A stretch of 64,000 nt of DNA from Flavobacterium gelidilacus DSM 15343 (GCF_000422685.1 NZ_AUGN01000004.1:363224-427223); one strand, 5' to 3'; positions 18,622-27,315 are shown, counted from the first letter of the stretch. A program made the numbers and translations. The notes: generated by a model not told the origin, from the letters alone.

Positions 18622-19440
18622 TTAAAATTGATTTACGGTTTTACGAATGGCTACTAGCTTTGTCATTAAGTTTTCGAAATAATCTAAATGCAACATGTTT
18701 GCTCCATCACTTTTTGCATTTGCAGGATCAAAATGTGTTTCAATGAAGATTCCGTCAACACCAACTGCAATTCCAGCTTTTGCTATTGTTTCAATCATAT
18801 CTGGACGACCACCAGTTACACCAGCAGTTTGATTGGGTTGTTGTAAAGAATGCGTTACATCTAAAACAGTAGTTGCATATTGTTGCATGGTTGGAATTCC
18901 TCTAAAGTCTACAATCATGTCTTGGTAGCCAAACATGGTTCCTCTATCTGTCACCATAACGTTTTCATTTTGACAATCTAATACTTTCTGAACAGCATGT
19001 TTCATACTTTCAGGACTCATGAATTGTCCTTTTTTCAAGTTTACTGTTTTTCCTGTATTGGCTGCAGCTACAACTAAATCTGTTTGACGAACTAAAAAGG
19101 CTGGAATTTGTAAAATATCTACATATTCGGCTGCCATTGCAGCATCTTCATTAGTATGAATGTCAGTTACCGTTGGAACTCCAAATTCTTTTGAAACTTT
19201 TTGTAAAATCTTTAAAGCTTTTTCATCTCCAATTCCAGAAAAACTATCAATTCTAGAACGATTAGCTTTCTTAAAAGAACCTTTAAATACGAATGGAATT
19301 TCTAATTTATCAGTAATTGATACTAGTTTTTCTGCAATTCTCATTGCCATTTCTTCACCTTCAATAGCACAAGGACCAGCTAAAAGAAAGAAATTACCAC
19401 TAGTTGTATGCTTTATTTGTGGAATATTGTTTATGTTCAT
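18622..19440 (-). CDS. kdsA: 3-deoxy-8-phosphooctulonate synthase
   Basis: The enzyme joins phosphoenolpyruvate and arabinose 5-phosphate to Kdo-8-phosphate for lipopolysaccharide. The 272-residue protein has FFLLAGPCAIE near the N-terminus, KGSFKKANRSR (substrate-binding), FGVPTVTDIHT, and VTDRGTMFGY and GGRPDMI toward the end, all typical of KdsA. The ATG at 19440 is chosen over 19464 because a TATCTTTG -7 box at 19462-19469 would place the transcript start between them. The barrel protein gene follows. Confidence 0.95.
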   Translation of the reverse strand: MNINNIPQIKHTTSGNFFLLAGPCAIEGEEMAMRIAEKLVSITDKLEIPFVFKGSFKKANRSRIDSFSGIGDEKALKILQKVSKEFGVPTVTDIHTNEDAAMAAEYVDILQIPAFLVRQTDLVVAAANTGKTVNLKKGQFMSPESMKHAVQKVLDCQNENVMVTDRGTMFGYQDMIVDFRGIPTMQQYATTVLDVTHSLQQPNQTAGVTGGRPDMIETIAKAGIAVGVDGIFIETHFDPANAKSDGANMLHLDYFENLMTKLVAIRKTVNQF

Positions 19441-19461
19441 AATGTGTTGTTTTTGAAGTTG

Positions 19462-19469
19462 CAAAGATA
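19462..19469 (-). promoter_or_regulatory. -7 promoter box (TATCTTTG) of kdsA
   Basis: Read on the minus strand it matches TAnnTTTG. It lies 22 bp before the chosen kdsA ATG and supports the shorter start. Confidence 0.55.
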
Positions 19470-19536
19470 AAAAGAAAAACCTTCTAATCCGAAGTTTAAA
19501 AGGTTACTTATGTTACATTAGGATAATTTTAATTTC

Positions 19537-19989
19537 TTATTCAATTTTTCTAATTTTAAAACCTTTAGGACAAACTATGTTTCCCTTTTCAAATATATTA
19601 AAATAGAATGTCTGTTTTTTTGACGAACCTTCTAAATTTACTTCATACATATATAATAATCCTGCTCCCATATTAGAATGTAAAGTTGGAAACGGACAAC
19701 AGGTATCTATTTTTTTAAATTCAATATTTTCTCCATTTGGACCTTCAAGTCCCTTAAAAAAATAGTTGATGAAGGATTCTTCTGATCTTTCACTAATAAG
19801 TCCAATATTTACTGGATAATCTGCATCAACGCCATATTTTGAATCGGTAGCATATTCGGTAAAAACAAACATCCCATTCTTAATCATTGGTCTTATTGCA
19901 TCATTATCAATATTTTTAATAGTTGACTTTGTACTTATACATGATGAAGTAATAAAAATAATTGTGAAAATTAAAATTAATTTTTTCAT
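19537..19989 (-). CDS. lipoprotein, unknown
   Basis: The 150-residue protein starts with a lipoprotein signal (MKKLILIFTIIFITSSCIST; lipobox before Cys17). The mature part is beta-rich with a FKKIDTCCPFPTLHSNMG segment, and no family is recognised. It starts 1 bp after the stop of the DUF4199-like gene, so the two form an operon. Confidence 0.65.
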   Translation of the reverse strand: MKKLILIFTIIFITSSCISTKSTIKNIDNDAIRPMIKNGMFVFTEYATDSKYGVDADYPVNIGLISERSEESFINYFFKGLEGPNGENIEFKKIDTCCPFPTLHSNMGAGLLYMYEVNLEGSSKKQTFYFNIFEKGNIVCPKGFKIRKIE

Positions 19990-19990
19990 G

Positions 19991-20473
19991 TTAATTGGTT
20001 TTAGATTTTATAAAATATGAAATAATAGCACTTATAACAATCCCATTGGATAAGGTCGAAAAAGTATTTGTATACATATAATTTGATAGAGAAAAATATT
20101 TTTCAGCATCTTCTAAAGTCATCTTAGAATTTTTAATTTTATAATTGATGATGTTTGTAAAATAATCTGGAGAAATATATTCGAATGTAATGTACAAAAC
20201 AACAGGAGTAAAGATAGCAACTAGCAAGGAAAGGATGGCTCCCGATAAAAAACCTTGTTTCCAATCAATTTTGTTGTTGTAATAAGTTTTCTTTTTATTT
20301 TGTAAAGCCAAAACATAAATTAAAATAGAAATAATTCCAAAAAGCATAGTATAAATAGGTTGAAATTTTACTTTTTCATCATGCCAGCCCATTGTTTTTT
20401 CAAAATACATCCAAATTAATAAGCCTATTGAAAATATAATAGCCCATTTTAATTCGATTTTAAACTTTTCCAT
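19991..20473 (-). CDS. DUF4199-like membrane protein
   Basis: The 160-residue protein has four membrane segments (about 10-26, 40-58, 72-100, 136-155) and a conserved-looking loop with FEYISPDYFTNIINYKI between the third and fourth. This topology and the short acidic segment (MTLEDAEKYFS) match DUF4199, a Bacteroidota family of unknown function. It is co-transcribed with the lipoprotein gene downstream. Confidence 0.7.
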   Translation of the reverse strand: MEKFKIELKWAIIFSIGLLIWMYFEKTMGWHDEKVKFQPIYTMLFGIISILIYVLALQNKKKTYYNNKIDWKQGFLSGAILSLLVAIFTPVVLYITFEYISPDYFTNIINYKIKNSKMTLEDAEKYFSLSNYMYTNTFSTLSNGIVISAIISYFIKSKTN

Positions 20474-20537
20474 TCTGTTCTTTTAAATTAATAACGCTAT
20501 AAAAGTAATAAATGTTTATGGAATTGAATACATTAAT

Positions 20538-20545
20538 TATATTTG
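20538..20545 (+). promoter_or_regulatory. -7 promoter box (TATATTTG) of the YeeE/YedE genes
   Basis: It matches TAnnTTTG and overlaps the upstream TTG at 20543, so translation must begin at the ATG at 20561. Confidence 0.55.
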
Positions 20546-20560
20546 CTTAAAATTTACTAT

Positions 20561-21118
20561 ATGGATTTTATATATGGAACTTGGCATTGGTCAATTTCTG
20601 GGTTTCTAATTGGTATGATAATGTTAGCATTGGTTTATTTTGGTAAATCATTCGGAATGTCTTCTAACTTAAGAACCCTTTGCACAATCGGAGGAGCAAA
20701 AAGAGCTAGTCAATATTTTGATTTTGATTGGAGAGAACAAAAATGGAATTTAGCGATGGTTCTAGGAGCAATTCTAGGAGGTTATTTTGCCACACAATTT
20801 CTAAGCAGTGAAAATATAGTTAAAATTAATCCTAAAACAATTGAGCAACTACATGCCTTAAATATTGATGCTCCAAACGGAAAAATTGTTCCAGATGCTA
20901 TTTTTAGTATGGAAACTATGCAAACACCTAAAGGATTTTCAATCTTATTAATTGGAGGTTTGTTAATTGGTTTTGGAACTCCATATGCCGGTGGATGTAC
21001 TTCTGGACACGCAATTTCGGGCTTAAGTAATTTACAACTTCCTTCATTAATTGCCGTAATTGGTTTTTTTATAGGTGGATTAATTACTTCATATTTCATA
21101 ATTCCTTTACTATTTTAA
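20561..21118 (+). CDS. YeeE/YedE family membrane protein, N-terminal half protein
   Basis: The protein (185 residues from the ATG at 20561) has about five membrane segments, the motif FGKSFGMSSNLRTLC and the signature YAGGCTSGHAISG. YeeE/YedE (TsuA-type) transporters take up thiosulfate through conserved Cys residues in short half-helices. Here the family is split over two genes: this one and the 137-residue protein starting 1 bp after its stop. An HMA-domain gene follows. Thiosulfate or another sulfur compound is the expected substrate, by family only. Confidence 0.85.
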   Translation: MDFIYGTWHWSISGFLIGMIMLALVYFGKSFGMSSNLRTLCTIGGAKRASQYFDFDWREQKWNLAMVLGAILGGYFATQFLSSENIVKINPKTIEQLHALNIDAPNGKIVPDAIFSMETMQTPKGFSILLIGGLLIGFGTPYAGGCTSGHAISGLSNLQLPSLIAVIGFFIGGLITSYFIIPLLF

Positions 21119-21119
21119 A

Positions 21120-21533
21120 ATGAAGATATTTAGATTTTTACTTGTGGGATTTATATTTGGAATTGTTTTAACCAAGACAGAAGCTATTTCATGGTATAGA
21201 ATATATGAAATGTTTCACTTTCAATCCTTTCATATGTATGGCGTTATTTTTACGGCTATTTTTACAGGAGTAATTGGTATTCGATTTCTAAAGAAAAAAG
21301 ATATTAAAGACTATAAAGGTCATACTATTGAGATTTTAGACAAAGAAAGAGCCTCTTTTAGATATATTATTGGCGGAATAATGTTTGGTTTAGGTTGGGC
21401 TTTAGTTGGATGTTGTCCTGGCCCAATATTCGTTTTATTGGGAGTAGGAATAATTCCGATTTTAGTGGTTTTAGTTGGAGCTCTTTTGGGTAATTTCATT
21501 TACGGGATTGTAAAAGATAAATTACCGCATTAA
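21120..21533 (+). CDS. YeeE/YedE (DUF6691-like) membrane protein, second half protein
   Basis: The 137-residue protein has four membrane segments and the signature GWALVGCCPGPIFVLLG (about 95-111), with the Cys pair expected in this family. It starts 1 bp after the stop of the first YeeE/YedE gene, so both are made together and most likely form one transporter. Family call confident, substrate inferred. Confidence 0.85.
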   Translation: MKIFRFLLVGFIFGIVLTKTEAISWYRIYEMFHFQSFHMYGVIFTAIFTGVIGIRFLKKKDIKDYKGHTIEILDKERASFRYIIGGIMFGLGWALVGCCPGPIFVLLGVGIIPILVVLVGALLGNFIYGIVKDKLPH

Positions 21534-21581
21534 TTAACTGTTAAAGTAACTTTTGTAACACATTTAAGTTTTCTGTTTTTG

Positions 21582-21589
21582 TATTTTTG
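21582..21589 (+). promoter_or_regulatory. -7 promoter box (TATTTTTG) of the HMA gene
   Basis: It matches TAnnTTTG and overlaps the alternative start at 21579, favouring the ATG at 21606. Confidence 0.5.
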
Positions 21590-21605
21590 TGTAAATTATA
21601 AAGTC

Positions 21606-21869
21606 ATGGAAAATAAAATATACGTTCAAAATTTAAAATGTGGTGGTTGTGCCAATACAATTGCAAATAAATTAAAAGAGATAGAAGGAGTTTCGGATAT
21701 TATTGTCAATGTAGACGAAAGTTTAATTACATTAAATTGTACTGAAATTATTCTTGAAAAAGTAAAAGAATCACTCAAAAAAGCTGGTTATCCTGAAGAT
21801 GGAGAAAATAATTCATTAGGCTCTAAAGCTAAATCTTATGTGAGTTGCGCAATTGGAAAAATGAGTTAA
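21606..21869 (+). CDS. heavy-metal-associated (HMA) domain protein
   Basis: From the ATG at 21606 (MENKIYVQNLKCGGCAN) the protein is 87 residues: an HMA fold of about 67 residues with the metal-binding motif CGGC and a short C-terminal tail. It resembles free copper chaperones, but without a transporter ATPase nearby the metal is uncertain. It follows the YeeE/YedE genes and has its own promoter box and terminator. Confidence 0.85.
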   Translation: MENKIYVQNLKCGGCANTIANKLKEIEGVSDIIVNVDESLITLNCTEIILEKVKESLKKAGYPEDGENNSLGSKAKSYVSCAIGKMS

Positions 21870-21891
21870 AATATTTTATATGTTTAATATT

Positions 21892-21923
21892 AAAAAACAC
21901 TTACTATTGGTAAGTGTTTTTTT
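21892..21923 (+). terminator. terminator after the HMA gene
   Basis: AAAAACACTTA pairs with TAAGTGTTTTT around a 7-nt loop and a T-run follows. Confidence 0.8.
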
Positions 21924-21969
21924 GTTAATAAAATTAACAATGAACTATTTTTTGTTTAAATAAAAAATA

Positions 21970-21977
21970 TATATTTG
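21970..21977 (+). promoter_or_regulatory. -7 promoter box (TATATTTG)
   Basis: It lies 28 bp before the lipoprotein ATG at 22006; a TTTG at 21951-21954 could be the -33 element though the spacing (15 bp) is short. Confidence 0.5.
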
Positions 21978-22005
21978 CCGGAATTAATCAATAAAAAAAC
22001 AAAAA

Positions 22006-22425
22006 ATGAAAAAATTTAAAAAATTAGTATTGTTATTTTTAGCAGCTACAGTAACGTTAGTATCTTGTAATAAAGATGATGATAAGGAAGCTTCAATCGA
22101 AGGAAGTTGGGAATATTCTCAAGAAACAAATTTTACAGGAGAGCTTGTGGCTTATCAACACACAGCAGATTGTAATAAGGATTATGTTCAAATATTAGCT
22201 GGTGGTGTTATAAAAGATTTCTATTATGAAACTTTTGGAAGTGTTGTTTGTGAAGAATCTATTTATGAAGCTGCATGGGCTAGAAGTGGAAATAATTTAA
22301 CTATAACAGATTCAGGTGAAACATACACATCAGAAATTTTAGAATTAACAGATACTACATTAAAATTAAAATACACTGATCCTGATGATGATTCAGTAGA
22401 TATTACGGTATTTACTAGAAGATAA
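22006..22425 (+). CDS. lipocalin-like lipoprotein
   Basis: The 139-residue protein has a lipoprotein signal (KLVLLFLAATVTLVSC, Cys21) and an acidic tether (NKDDDKEAS). Its single small beta-barrel-like domain opens with EGSWEYSQ and ends with DTTLKLKYTD and VTVFTRR-like strands. This matches the lipocalin-like (DUF4923/5004-type) secreted proteins common in Flavobacteriaceae. Stand-alone gene between two terminators. Ligand unknown. Confidence 0.75.
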   Translation: MKKFKKLVLLFLAATVTLVSCNKDDDKEASIEGSWEYSQETNFTGELVAYQHTADCNKDYVQILAGGVIKDFYYETFGSVVCEESIYEAAWARSGNNLTITDSGETYTSEILELTDTTLKLKYTDPDDDSVDITVFTRR

Positions 22426-22444
22426 TATTATAAAAGATTTAAAT

Positions 22445-22477
22445 AAAAAATCCCTTTCAATTTGAAAGGGATTTTTT
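22445..22477. terminator. bidirectional terminator
   Basis: AAAAAATCCCTTTCA pairs with TGAAAGGGATTTTTT around a very short loop, between the lipoprotein gene and the converging clpS gene. Confidence 0.8.
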
Positions 22478-22752
22478 TATTCTATTTCAGCACTCAAGCC
22501 AGCTTCTAATAAAGAGGAACATTGTGGTTTGAGTTCATCATAACTTCCTGTTTTAACGGTACACCTTCCTTTATAATGTACTAAAATAGCACATTGTTCA
22601 GCTTGTTCACTTGTGTGTTCACAAACTCTTATTAAAGTGTCTATAACATGGTCAAACGTATTGACATCATCATTATATAAAACTATTTCGTTGTTTAGTC
22701 CATAATCTTCTAGGACGTCAACTTCTTCTTGTATTTTTTCTCTAGTACTCAT
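22477..22752 (-). CDS. clpS: ATP-dependent Clp protease adaptor ClpS
   Basis: ClpS delivers N-degron substrates to ClpA/ClpC-ClpP. The 91-residue protein has the family core LYNDDVNTFDHVIDTLIRVCEHT (about 25-47) with the conserved N, D and H, followed by AEQCAILVHYKGRC and the C-terminal GLSAEI. It lies 67 bp downstream of prmA on the same strand, the usual neighbour in this group. Confidence 0.93.
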   Translation of the reverse strand: MSTREKIQEEVDVLEDYGLNNEIVLYNDDVNTFDHVIDTLIRVCEHTSEQAEQCAILVHYKGRCTVKTGSYDELKPQCSSLLEAGLSAEIE

Positions 22753-22819
22753 TTCTATTTTGGTAAAGGGTTATGGGTAATAGGTTATATGTTTTGTTTT
22801 ATTCTTGAATTTGTTAACG

Positions 22820-23653
22820 CTAATTTACATATTTTAAAGATACCCAATTGTTTCTTTCAAACTTTTTAACATATGTTAATCCTTTTGAGGTACATGATTC
22901 ATCTATAAACGGAATGTCTTCAGTATAAAATCCACTAAATAAAATTGTTCCTTTTGGATTTAAACAATCTACATATTGCTGCATGTCATTCAATAATATA
23001 TTTCTGTTGATGTTTGCAATGATTAAATCATATTTTTTTCCTTTTAAAAGTTCAGCATCACCTTCATAAACTGTAATTTGAGAACAATTATTACGTTCAG
23101 CATTTTCTATTGAATTCAAATAACACCAATTATCAATGTCAATAGCATCAATAGGTTTTGCTCCTTTCATTTCAGCTAAAATAGCTAAAATAGCTGTGCC
23201 ACAACCCATATCTAGGGTTTTCATATTAGTAACATCAATTTCTAACAAATGTTGAATCATCATGTGAGTTGTCTCATGATGACCTGTTCCAAAACTCATT
23301 TTTGGTTCAATAACAATATCAAATTCAGCATCTGTCTTAGCATGAAAAGGTGCTCTAACATGACATTTTCCATCTACATCAATAGCTTCGAAGTTTTTTT
23401 CCCATTCTTCATTCCAGTTTACTTGTTCAATTTCTTCAACTTTATATGATATTTTGAATTCTTCATTACTTAAAATGGAAACATCATTTAAAATGTCTTC
23501 AGACCATAATTCTTTTTGAACATAAGCCGAAACTCCTTCTTCTGTTTCCATAAAACTTTCAAAAGCTTTATCTTCTAACTCTGCTACTAATATTTCGCTT
23601 CCTAATTCTTTTGGACTTATTGTAAAATGATATCCAATATAATTGTTTGACAT
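22820..23653 (-). CDS. prmA: ribosomal protein L11 methyltransferase
   Basis: PrmA trimethylates ribosomal protein L11. The 277-residue protein has an N-terminal substrate domain (about 1-110) with FGTGHHETTHMM, the SAM site LDMGCGTAILAILAEMKGA (about 147-166), DIDNWCYLNSIENAERN, and motif IV NINRNILL. Length fits the family. It precedes clpS and has a TACCTTTG promoter box just upstream. Confidence 0.93.
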   Translation of the reverse strand: MSNNYIGYHFTISPKELGSEILVAELEDKAFESFMETEEGVSAYVQKELWSEDILNDVSILSNEEFKISYKVEEIEQVNWNEEWEKNFEAIDVDGKCHVRAPFHAKTDAEFDIVIEPKMSFGTGHHETTHMMIQHLLEIDVTNMKTLDMGCGTAILAILAEMKGAKPIDAIDIDNWCYLNSIENAERNNCSQITVYEGDAELLKGKKYDLIIANINRNILLNDMQQYVDCLNPKGTILFSGFYTEDIPFIDESCTSKGLTYVKKFERNNWVSLKYVN

Positions 23654-23667
23654 AAATGTAATTTTTG

Positions 23668-23675
23668 CAAAGGTA
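23668..23675 (-). promoter_or_regulatory. -7 promoter box (TACCTTTG) of prmA
   Basis: Read on the minus strand it matches TAnnTTTG and lies 15 bp before the prmA ATG. Confidence 0.45.
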
Positions 23676-23739
23676 CATAAAGCTTTCGTTTTTTAGAATA
23701 ATTTATCATTTGTTAACAAGGAGAAAACTTTTGATTGTG

Positions 23740-23747
23740 TATATTTG
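23740..23747 (+). promoter_or_regulatory. -7 promoter box (TATATTTG)
   Basis: It lies 18 bp before the glutathione peroxidase ATG at 23766. Confidence 0.5.
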
Positions 23748-23765
23748 AAATAAAAAAGAAAACTC

Positions 23766-24356
23766 ATGAAAAATTCATTCATTGCAATTGTATTAACTAC
23801 ACTTTTATTTAGCTGTCAAAATAAAGCTCAAGAAAAAGTAGCTACAGTTGCTGCAAACAACCCAACAATTATGACAAAAGAGAATATCTATCAATTTAAA
23901 GTTACTGATTTATATGGTGCTGAATTTGATTTTTCTACCTTAAAAGGAAAGAAAATCATGGTAGTAAACACAGCTTCAGAATGTGGTTTAACGCCTCAAT
24001 ACAAAGATTTGGAAGCTATTTATGAAAAATACAAAGACAAAAATTTTGTAATTGTTGGTTTTCCTGCCAATAATTTTGGTTCTCAAGAACCTGGAACAGA
24101 TAAAGAAATTGCTGCTTTTTGTGAGCAAAATTACGGTGTTTCTTTTCCTATGATGTCAAAAATTTCAGTAAAAGGAAGTGACATGCATAAATTGTATCAA
24201 TTTTTAACACAGAAAAGTAAAAACGGATTAGAAGACAGTGAAGTTCAATGGAATTTTCAAAAATATTTGATTAATGAAAACGGTGAATTAGAAAAAGTGA
24301 TCGCGCCAAGAACATTGCCAACTGATGCTTCTGTTATAAAATGGATTGAAGGATAA
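23766..24356 (+). CDS. glutathione peroxidase-like thiol peroxidase lipoprotein
   Basis: The 196-residue protein starts with a lipoprotein signal (IVLTTLLFSC, Cys17). Its thioredoxin-fold domain (about 42-195) has the peroxidase motif NTASECGLT with Cys rather than selenocysteine, GFPANNFGSQEPG and the Trp site VQWNFQKYLI. It reduces peroxides using thioredoxin or glutathione, here facing the periplasm. The lipoprotein gene at 24374 follows after 17 bp and is probably in the same unit. Confidence 0.9.
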   Translation: MKNSFIAIVLTTLLFSCQNKAQEKVATVAANNPTIMTKENIYQFKVTDLYGAEFDFSTLKGKKIMVVNTASECGLTPQYKDLEAIYEKYKDKNFVIVGFPANNFGSQEPGTDKEIAAFCEQNYGVSFPMMSKISVKGSDMHKLYQFLTQKSKNGLEDSEVQWNFQKYLINENGELEKVIAPRTLPTDASVIKWIEG

Positions 24357-24373
24357 ACTAAATTATTTTTAAT

Positions 24374-24982
24374 ATGATTAGATTATTTAAGGTTTTCTGT
24401 TTGTTTCTAGTCCTTTTGATTAGCTCTTCTTGTTCAAAAACATACATTGAAGAGTTAAAGAAAACACCAGAATCGATTACCAATGGATCAAAAAGTGTAG
24501 CCTTAATTTCAAGAAACAATGTCCTGTTATATGAATTTGATAAAGAGTTTGAGAAAAATTTTCAAACTAAAAATGTGTATTCTGCTTACTTTATCGATAG
24601 TTTCGAGGCAGAATTAAAATCAAAGCAATTATACAAAAGTGTAACCATTTTAGATGGTAATTCAGATATTGAAACAATTTTTGACACCACTGATTTCGAT
24701 TATATAATTTCAATTGAAGATGTGAAAATTACAGCTTTTTTCGAAGATTCTCACAACACTAGTTATTCTGCAAACATTGGTAATTCTGATAAGAAAAAGA
24801 GCACTGTGAGATGTAGAGTAAAGATTTATGATAAGATAATTAAAAAATCTGTTGCCGAATTTTACGCCACTGGTGAATCTGATTATTCAGAAAGAAATTA
24901 TAAACTAATCGTAGAAAGAGCTTCCCAAAAATCAATTGAAAATGCAATAGAATATTTAAAAACAGGAAAAGTAAAATTTTAA
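24374..24982 (+). CDS. lipoprotein, unknown
   Basis: The 202-residue protein has a lipoprotein signal (FLVLLISSSCSK, Cys20). The mature part alternates beta-strands and helices (DYIISIEDVKITAFFED, KSTVRCRVKIYDKI). It resembles in outline other small lipoproteins, including the 164-residue one at 50381, but no family was recognised. It follows the peroxidase gene on the same strand. Confidence 0.6.
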   Translation: MIRLFKVFCLFLVLLISSSCSKTYIEELKKTPESITNGSKSVALISRNNVLLYEFDKEFEKNFQTKNVYSAYFIDSFEAELKSKQLYKSVTILDGNSDIETIFDTTDFDYIISIEDVKITAFFEDSHNTSYSANIGNSDKKKSTVRCRVKIYDKIIKKSVAEFYATGESDYSERNYKLIVERASQKSIENAIEYLKTGKVKF

Positions 24983-24984
24983 AT

Positions 24985-25479
24985 TTATAGCAGTAATTGC
25001 ATAAAAACAGTATCTAGCCATTTGTCAAATTTAAAGGCAGATTCTTTAATGATTCCGGCAGTTTTAAACCCAAATTGTTTATGAAATTCCACACTATTTT
25101 GATTTTCGGCATCAATAACCGCTATCATGGTGTGGCGTTTTTGTTTTTTGGCTAATTCAATTAATTCAGCAAGAAGAAGCTTTCCTAGCCCTTTTCCTTG
25201 ATGATTTATAGAAACATAAACAGAATGTTCCACTGTAAATTTATAACCTTCTTTAAAACGAAATGTACCATAAGTTCCAAAACCTGCAATTTCATTATCA
25301 ATTTCAATGACAATTAACGGAAAATCTGCTTTTGTTTTCTCGTCAAAAATTGCTTTTTGCTGTTCCAAAGTTCTTGGTTCATAATCATAAATAGCAGTTG
25401 TATTTAGAATATTATAATTTACAATTTCTAAAATTTCCTCTAAATCTTTTTCAGTTGCATTTCTAACTTTAAAATTCAT
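24985..25479 (-). CDS. GNAT family N-acetyltransferase
   Basis: The 164-residue protein has the GNAT acetyl-CoA signature SINHQGKGLGKLLLAELIELA (about 98-118) and the closing EFHKQFGFKTAGI motif. The opening VRNATEKDLEEILEIVNYNI is like phosphinothricin/amino-acid-type acetyltransferases (PAT subfamily). Substrate cannot be told from sequence. It converges with the lipoprotein gene and lies alone. Confidence 0.87.
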   Translation of the reverse strand: MNFKVRNATEKDLEEILEIVNYNILNTTAIYDYEPRTLEQQKAIFDEKTKADFPLIVIEIDNEIAGFGTYGTFRFKEGYKFTVEHSVYVSINHQGKGLGKLLLAELIELAKKQKRHTMIAVIDAENQNSVEFHKQFGFKTAGIIKESAFKFDKWLDTVFMQLLL

Positions 25480-25544
25480 AAAAATTTAATATTTGTCAAA
25501 GGTAAAAAGTTTATTCAATAAAAGTAATAACCTTAACAACTTTG

Positions 25545-25552
25545 TATCTTTG
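25545..25552 (+). promoter_or_regulatory. -7 promoter box (TATCTTTG) of menD
   Basis: It matches TAnnTTTG and lies 60 bp before the ATG, leaving a long leader that contains the palindromic element. Confidence 0.5.
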
Positions 25553-25576
25553 TAAAAATAAATAAATACTTAAATT

Positions 25577-25612
25577 CTGAAATAAATTCAGAAGAAGTAA
25601 ATTCAGTATAAA
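25577..25612 (+). repeat. palindromic leader element before menD
   Basis: CTGAA, ATAAA, TTCAG (25577-25591) is followed by a second right arm AAATTCAG and TATAAA ending at the ATG. It looks like a partly duplicated copy of the element found at 43653 and 59441. Confidence 0.6.
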
Positions 25613-27265
25613 ATGATTTACCCAAAAATACCTTTAGCACAAAGTTTAATCGAAATTTTTAAAGCAAAAGGAATACAACATATCGTAATTTCTCCTGGTT
25701 CAAGAAATGCACCATTGACTATTGGTTTTTCCAATCAACAAGATTATTTTAAATGTTATAGTATTGCAGATGAACGTTGTGCTGCTTTTTTTGCTTTAGG
25801 AATGGCTCAACAATTAAACCAACCTGTGGCTTTAGTTTGTACTTCTGGTTCAGCATTATTAAATTATTATCCAGCTGTGGCTGAAGCATTTTATAGTCAA
25901 ATTCCAATAATTGTAGTTAGTGCAGATAGACCACATGATAAAATTGATATTGGTGACGGACAAACCATTCGTCAAGAAAATGTATTTGCCAATCACAGTT
26001 TGTATAATGCTAATTTAACCGAATACGCTTCTAATGATAACGATATAAAAATTAATGTTGCCATTCATGAAGCTATTTCAAAAAAAGGACCAACTCACAT
26101 TAACGTTCCTTTTGAAGAACCTTTGTATGATTTAGTTTCAGCACTTTCAGTTACTCCAAAATTGCTTCCTTTTGAAAATGAAAGTATTGAATTCGCTTTA
26201 GATGAGAAGTTTATTCAACAATGGAATTCAGCTAAAAAGAAATTAATTTTAGTAGGTGAATTAAAACCTAATTCGATTGAAAGTTCACTTATTGAAATTT
26301 TAGCCAAAGATGATTCTGTTGTAGTTTTGACGGAAAAGACTTCTAATTTACATCATGAAACTTTTATTGATACAATTGATACTTTAATTACTCCATTTTC
26401 GGATGATGATTTTAAGGATTTTCAACCAGAAATTTTAATTACTTTTGGAGGAATGGTTGTTTCAAAACGAATCAAAGCCTTTTTGAGAAAATATAAACCA
26501 AAAGAACATTGGCATATTGATACATTAAGAGCTTACAATACTTACGGAAGTTTATCTCAACATTTTAAAACAATACCAAATGATTTTTTTAGACAATTGT
26601 TGACTAAATCAATTAAAGTTGAAAGTACTTATAAAGATTTTTATTCAAAAATAAATGAGGTAAGAAAAGGCAAACATATTGAATATATAAATGAAATTCC
26701 TTTTTCCGATTTTAAAGCATTTGAATTTGTAAGTCATAATTTACCAAAAGATATTCAACTGCAAGTCAGTAATAGTTCGGCTATTCGTTACTTACAATTA
26801 GTGACTATTGATAAATCTATTGAAGTTTTTTGCAACCGAGGAACAAGTGGAATAGATGGTTCAACATCAACTGCAATTGGAGCTGCTTTACAATCAAATA
26901 AGCCAACTATTTTTATTACGGGTGATATTAGTTTCTTTTATGATAGTAATGCTTTGTGGAACAATTATATTCCTAAAAACTTTAAAATTATACTAATTAA
27001 TAATAGTGGTGGGGGAATTTTTAGAATTTTGCCAGGACATCAAGAAACGGAAGTTTTTAATACATTTTTTGAAACTTCACATCATTTAAATGCATCTAAT
27101 TTGGCTAAAATGTTTGACTTTACTTATTATCAAGCAAAGGATGAAACTAGTTTAGAAAATCAATGGCAATTATTTATGAATCTAAATGATAATCCTTCAA
27201 TATTAGAAATTTTCACACCAGAAAAAATTAATAATAAAATATTGACTAACTATTTTAAATGTTAA
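25613..27265 (+). CDS. menD: 2-succinyl-5-enolpyruvyl-6-hydroxy-3-cyclohexene-1-carboxylate synthase
   Basis: MenD is the thiamine-diphosphate enzyme that adds succinic semialdehyde to isochorismate in menaquinone synthesis. The 550-residue protein opens with VISPGSRNAPLTIGF and ADERCAAFFALGMAQ (ThDP glutamate region), then FVTSGSALLNY-like TSGSA, RPHDKIDIGDGQTIRQ, and the C-terminal ThDP/Mg site GDISFFYDSNALWNN...NNSGGGIF. Length is typical. It is a single gene with a palindromic leader; DUF2853 follows. Confidence 0.96.
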   Translation: MIYPKIPLAQSLIEIFKAKGIQHIVISPGSRNAPLTIGFSNQQDYFKCYSIADERCAAFFALGMAQQLNQPVALVCTSGSALLNYYPAVAEAFYSQIPIIVVSADRPHDKIDIGDGQTIRQENVFANHSLYNANLTEYASNDNDIKINVAIHEAISKKGPTHINVPFEEPLYDLVSALSVTPKLLPFENESIEFALDEKFIQQWNSAKKKLILVGELKPNSIESSLIEILAKDDSVVVLTEKTSNLHHETFIDTIDTLITPFSDDDFKDFQPEILITFGGMVVSKRIKAFLRKYKPKEHWHIDTLRAYNTYGSLSQHFKTIPNDFFRQLLTKSIKVESTYKDFYSKINEVRKGKHIEYINEIPFSDFKAFEFVSHNLPKDIQLQVSNSSAIRYLQLVTIDKSIEVFCNRGTSGIDGSTSTAIGAALQSNKPTIFITGDISFFYDSNALWNNYIPKNFKIILINNSGGGIFRILPGHQETEVFNTFFETSHHLNASNLAKMFDFTYYQAKDETSLENQWQLFMNLNDNPSILEIFTPEKINNKILTNYFKC

Positions 27266-27275
27266 TTTTTTTAAC

Positions 27276-27283
27276 TAAATTTG
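27276..27283 (+). promoter_or_regulatory. -7 promoter box (TAAATTTG)
   Basis: It matches TAnnTTTG and lies 32 bp before the ATG of the DUF2853 gene at 27316. Confidence 0.45.
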
Positions 27284-27315
27284 ATTTCTATTATTAATAA
27301 AAAAACTATATAAAA

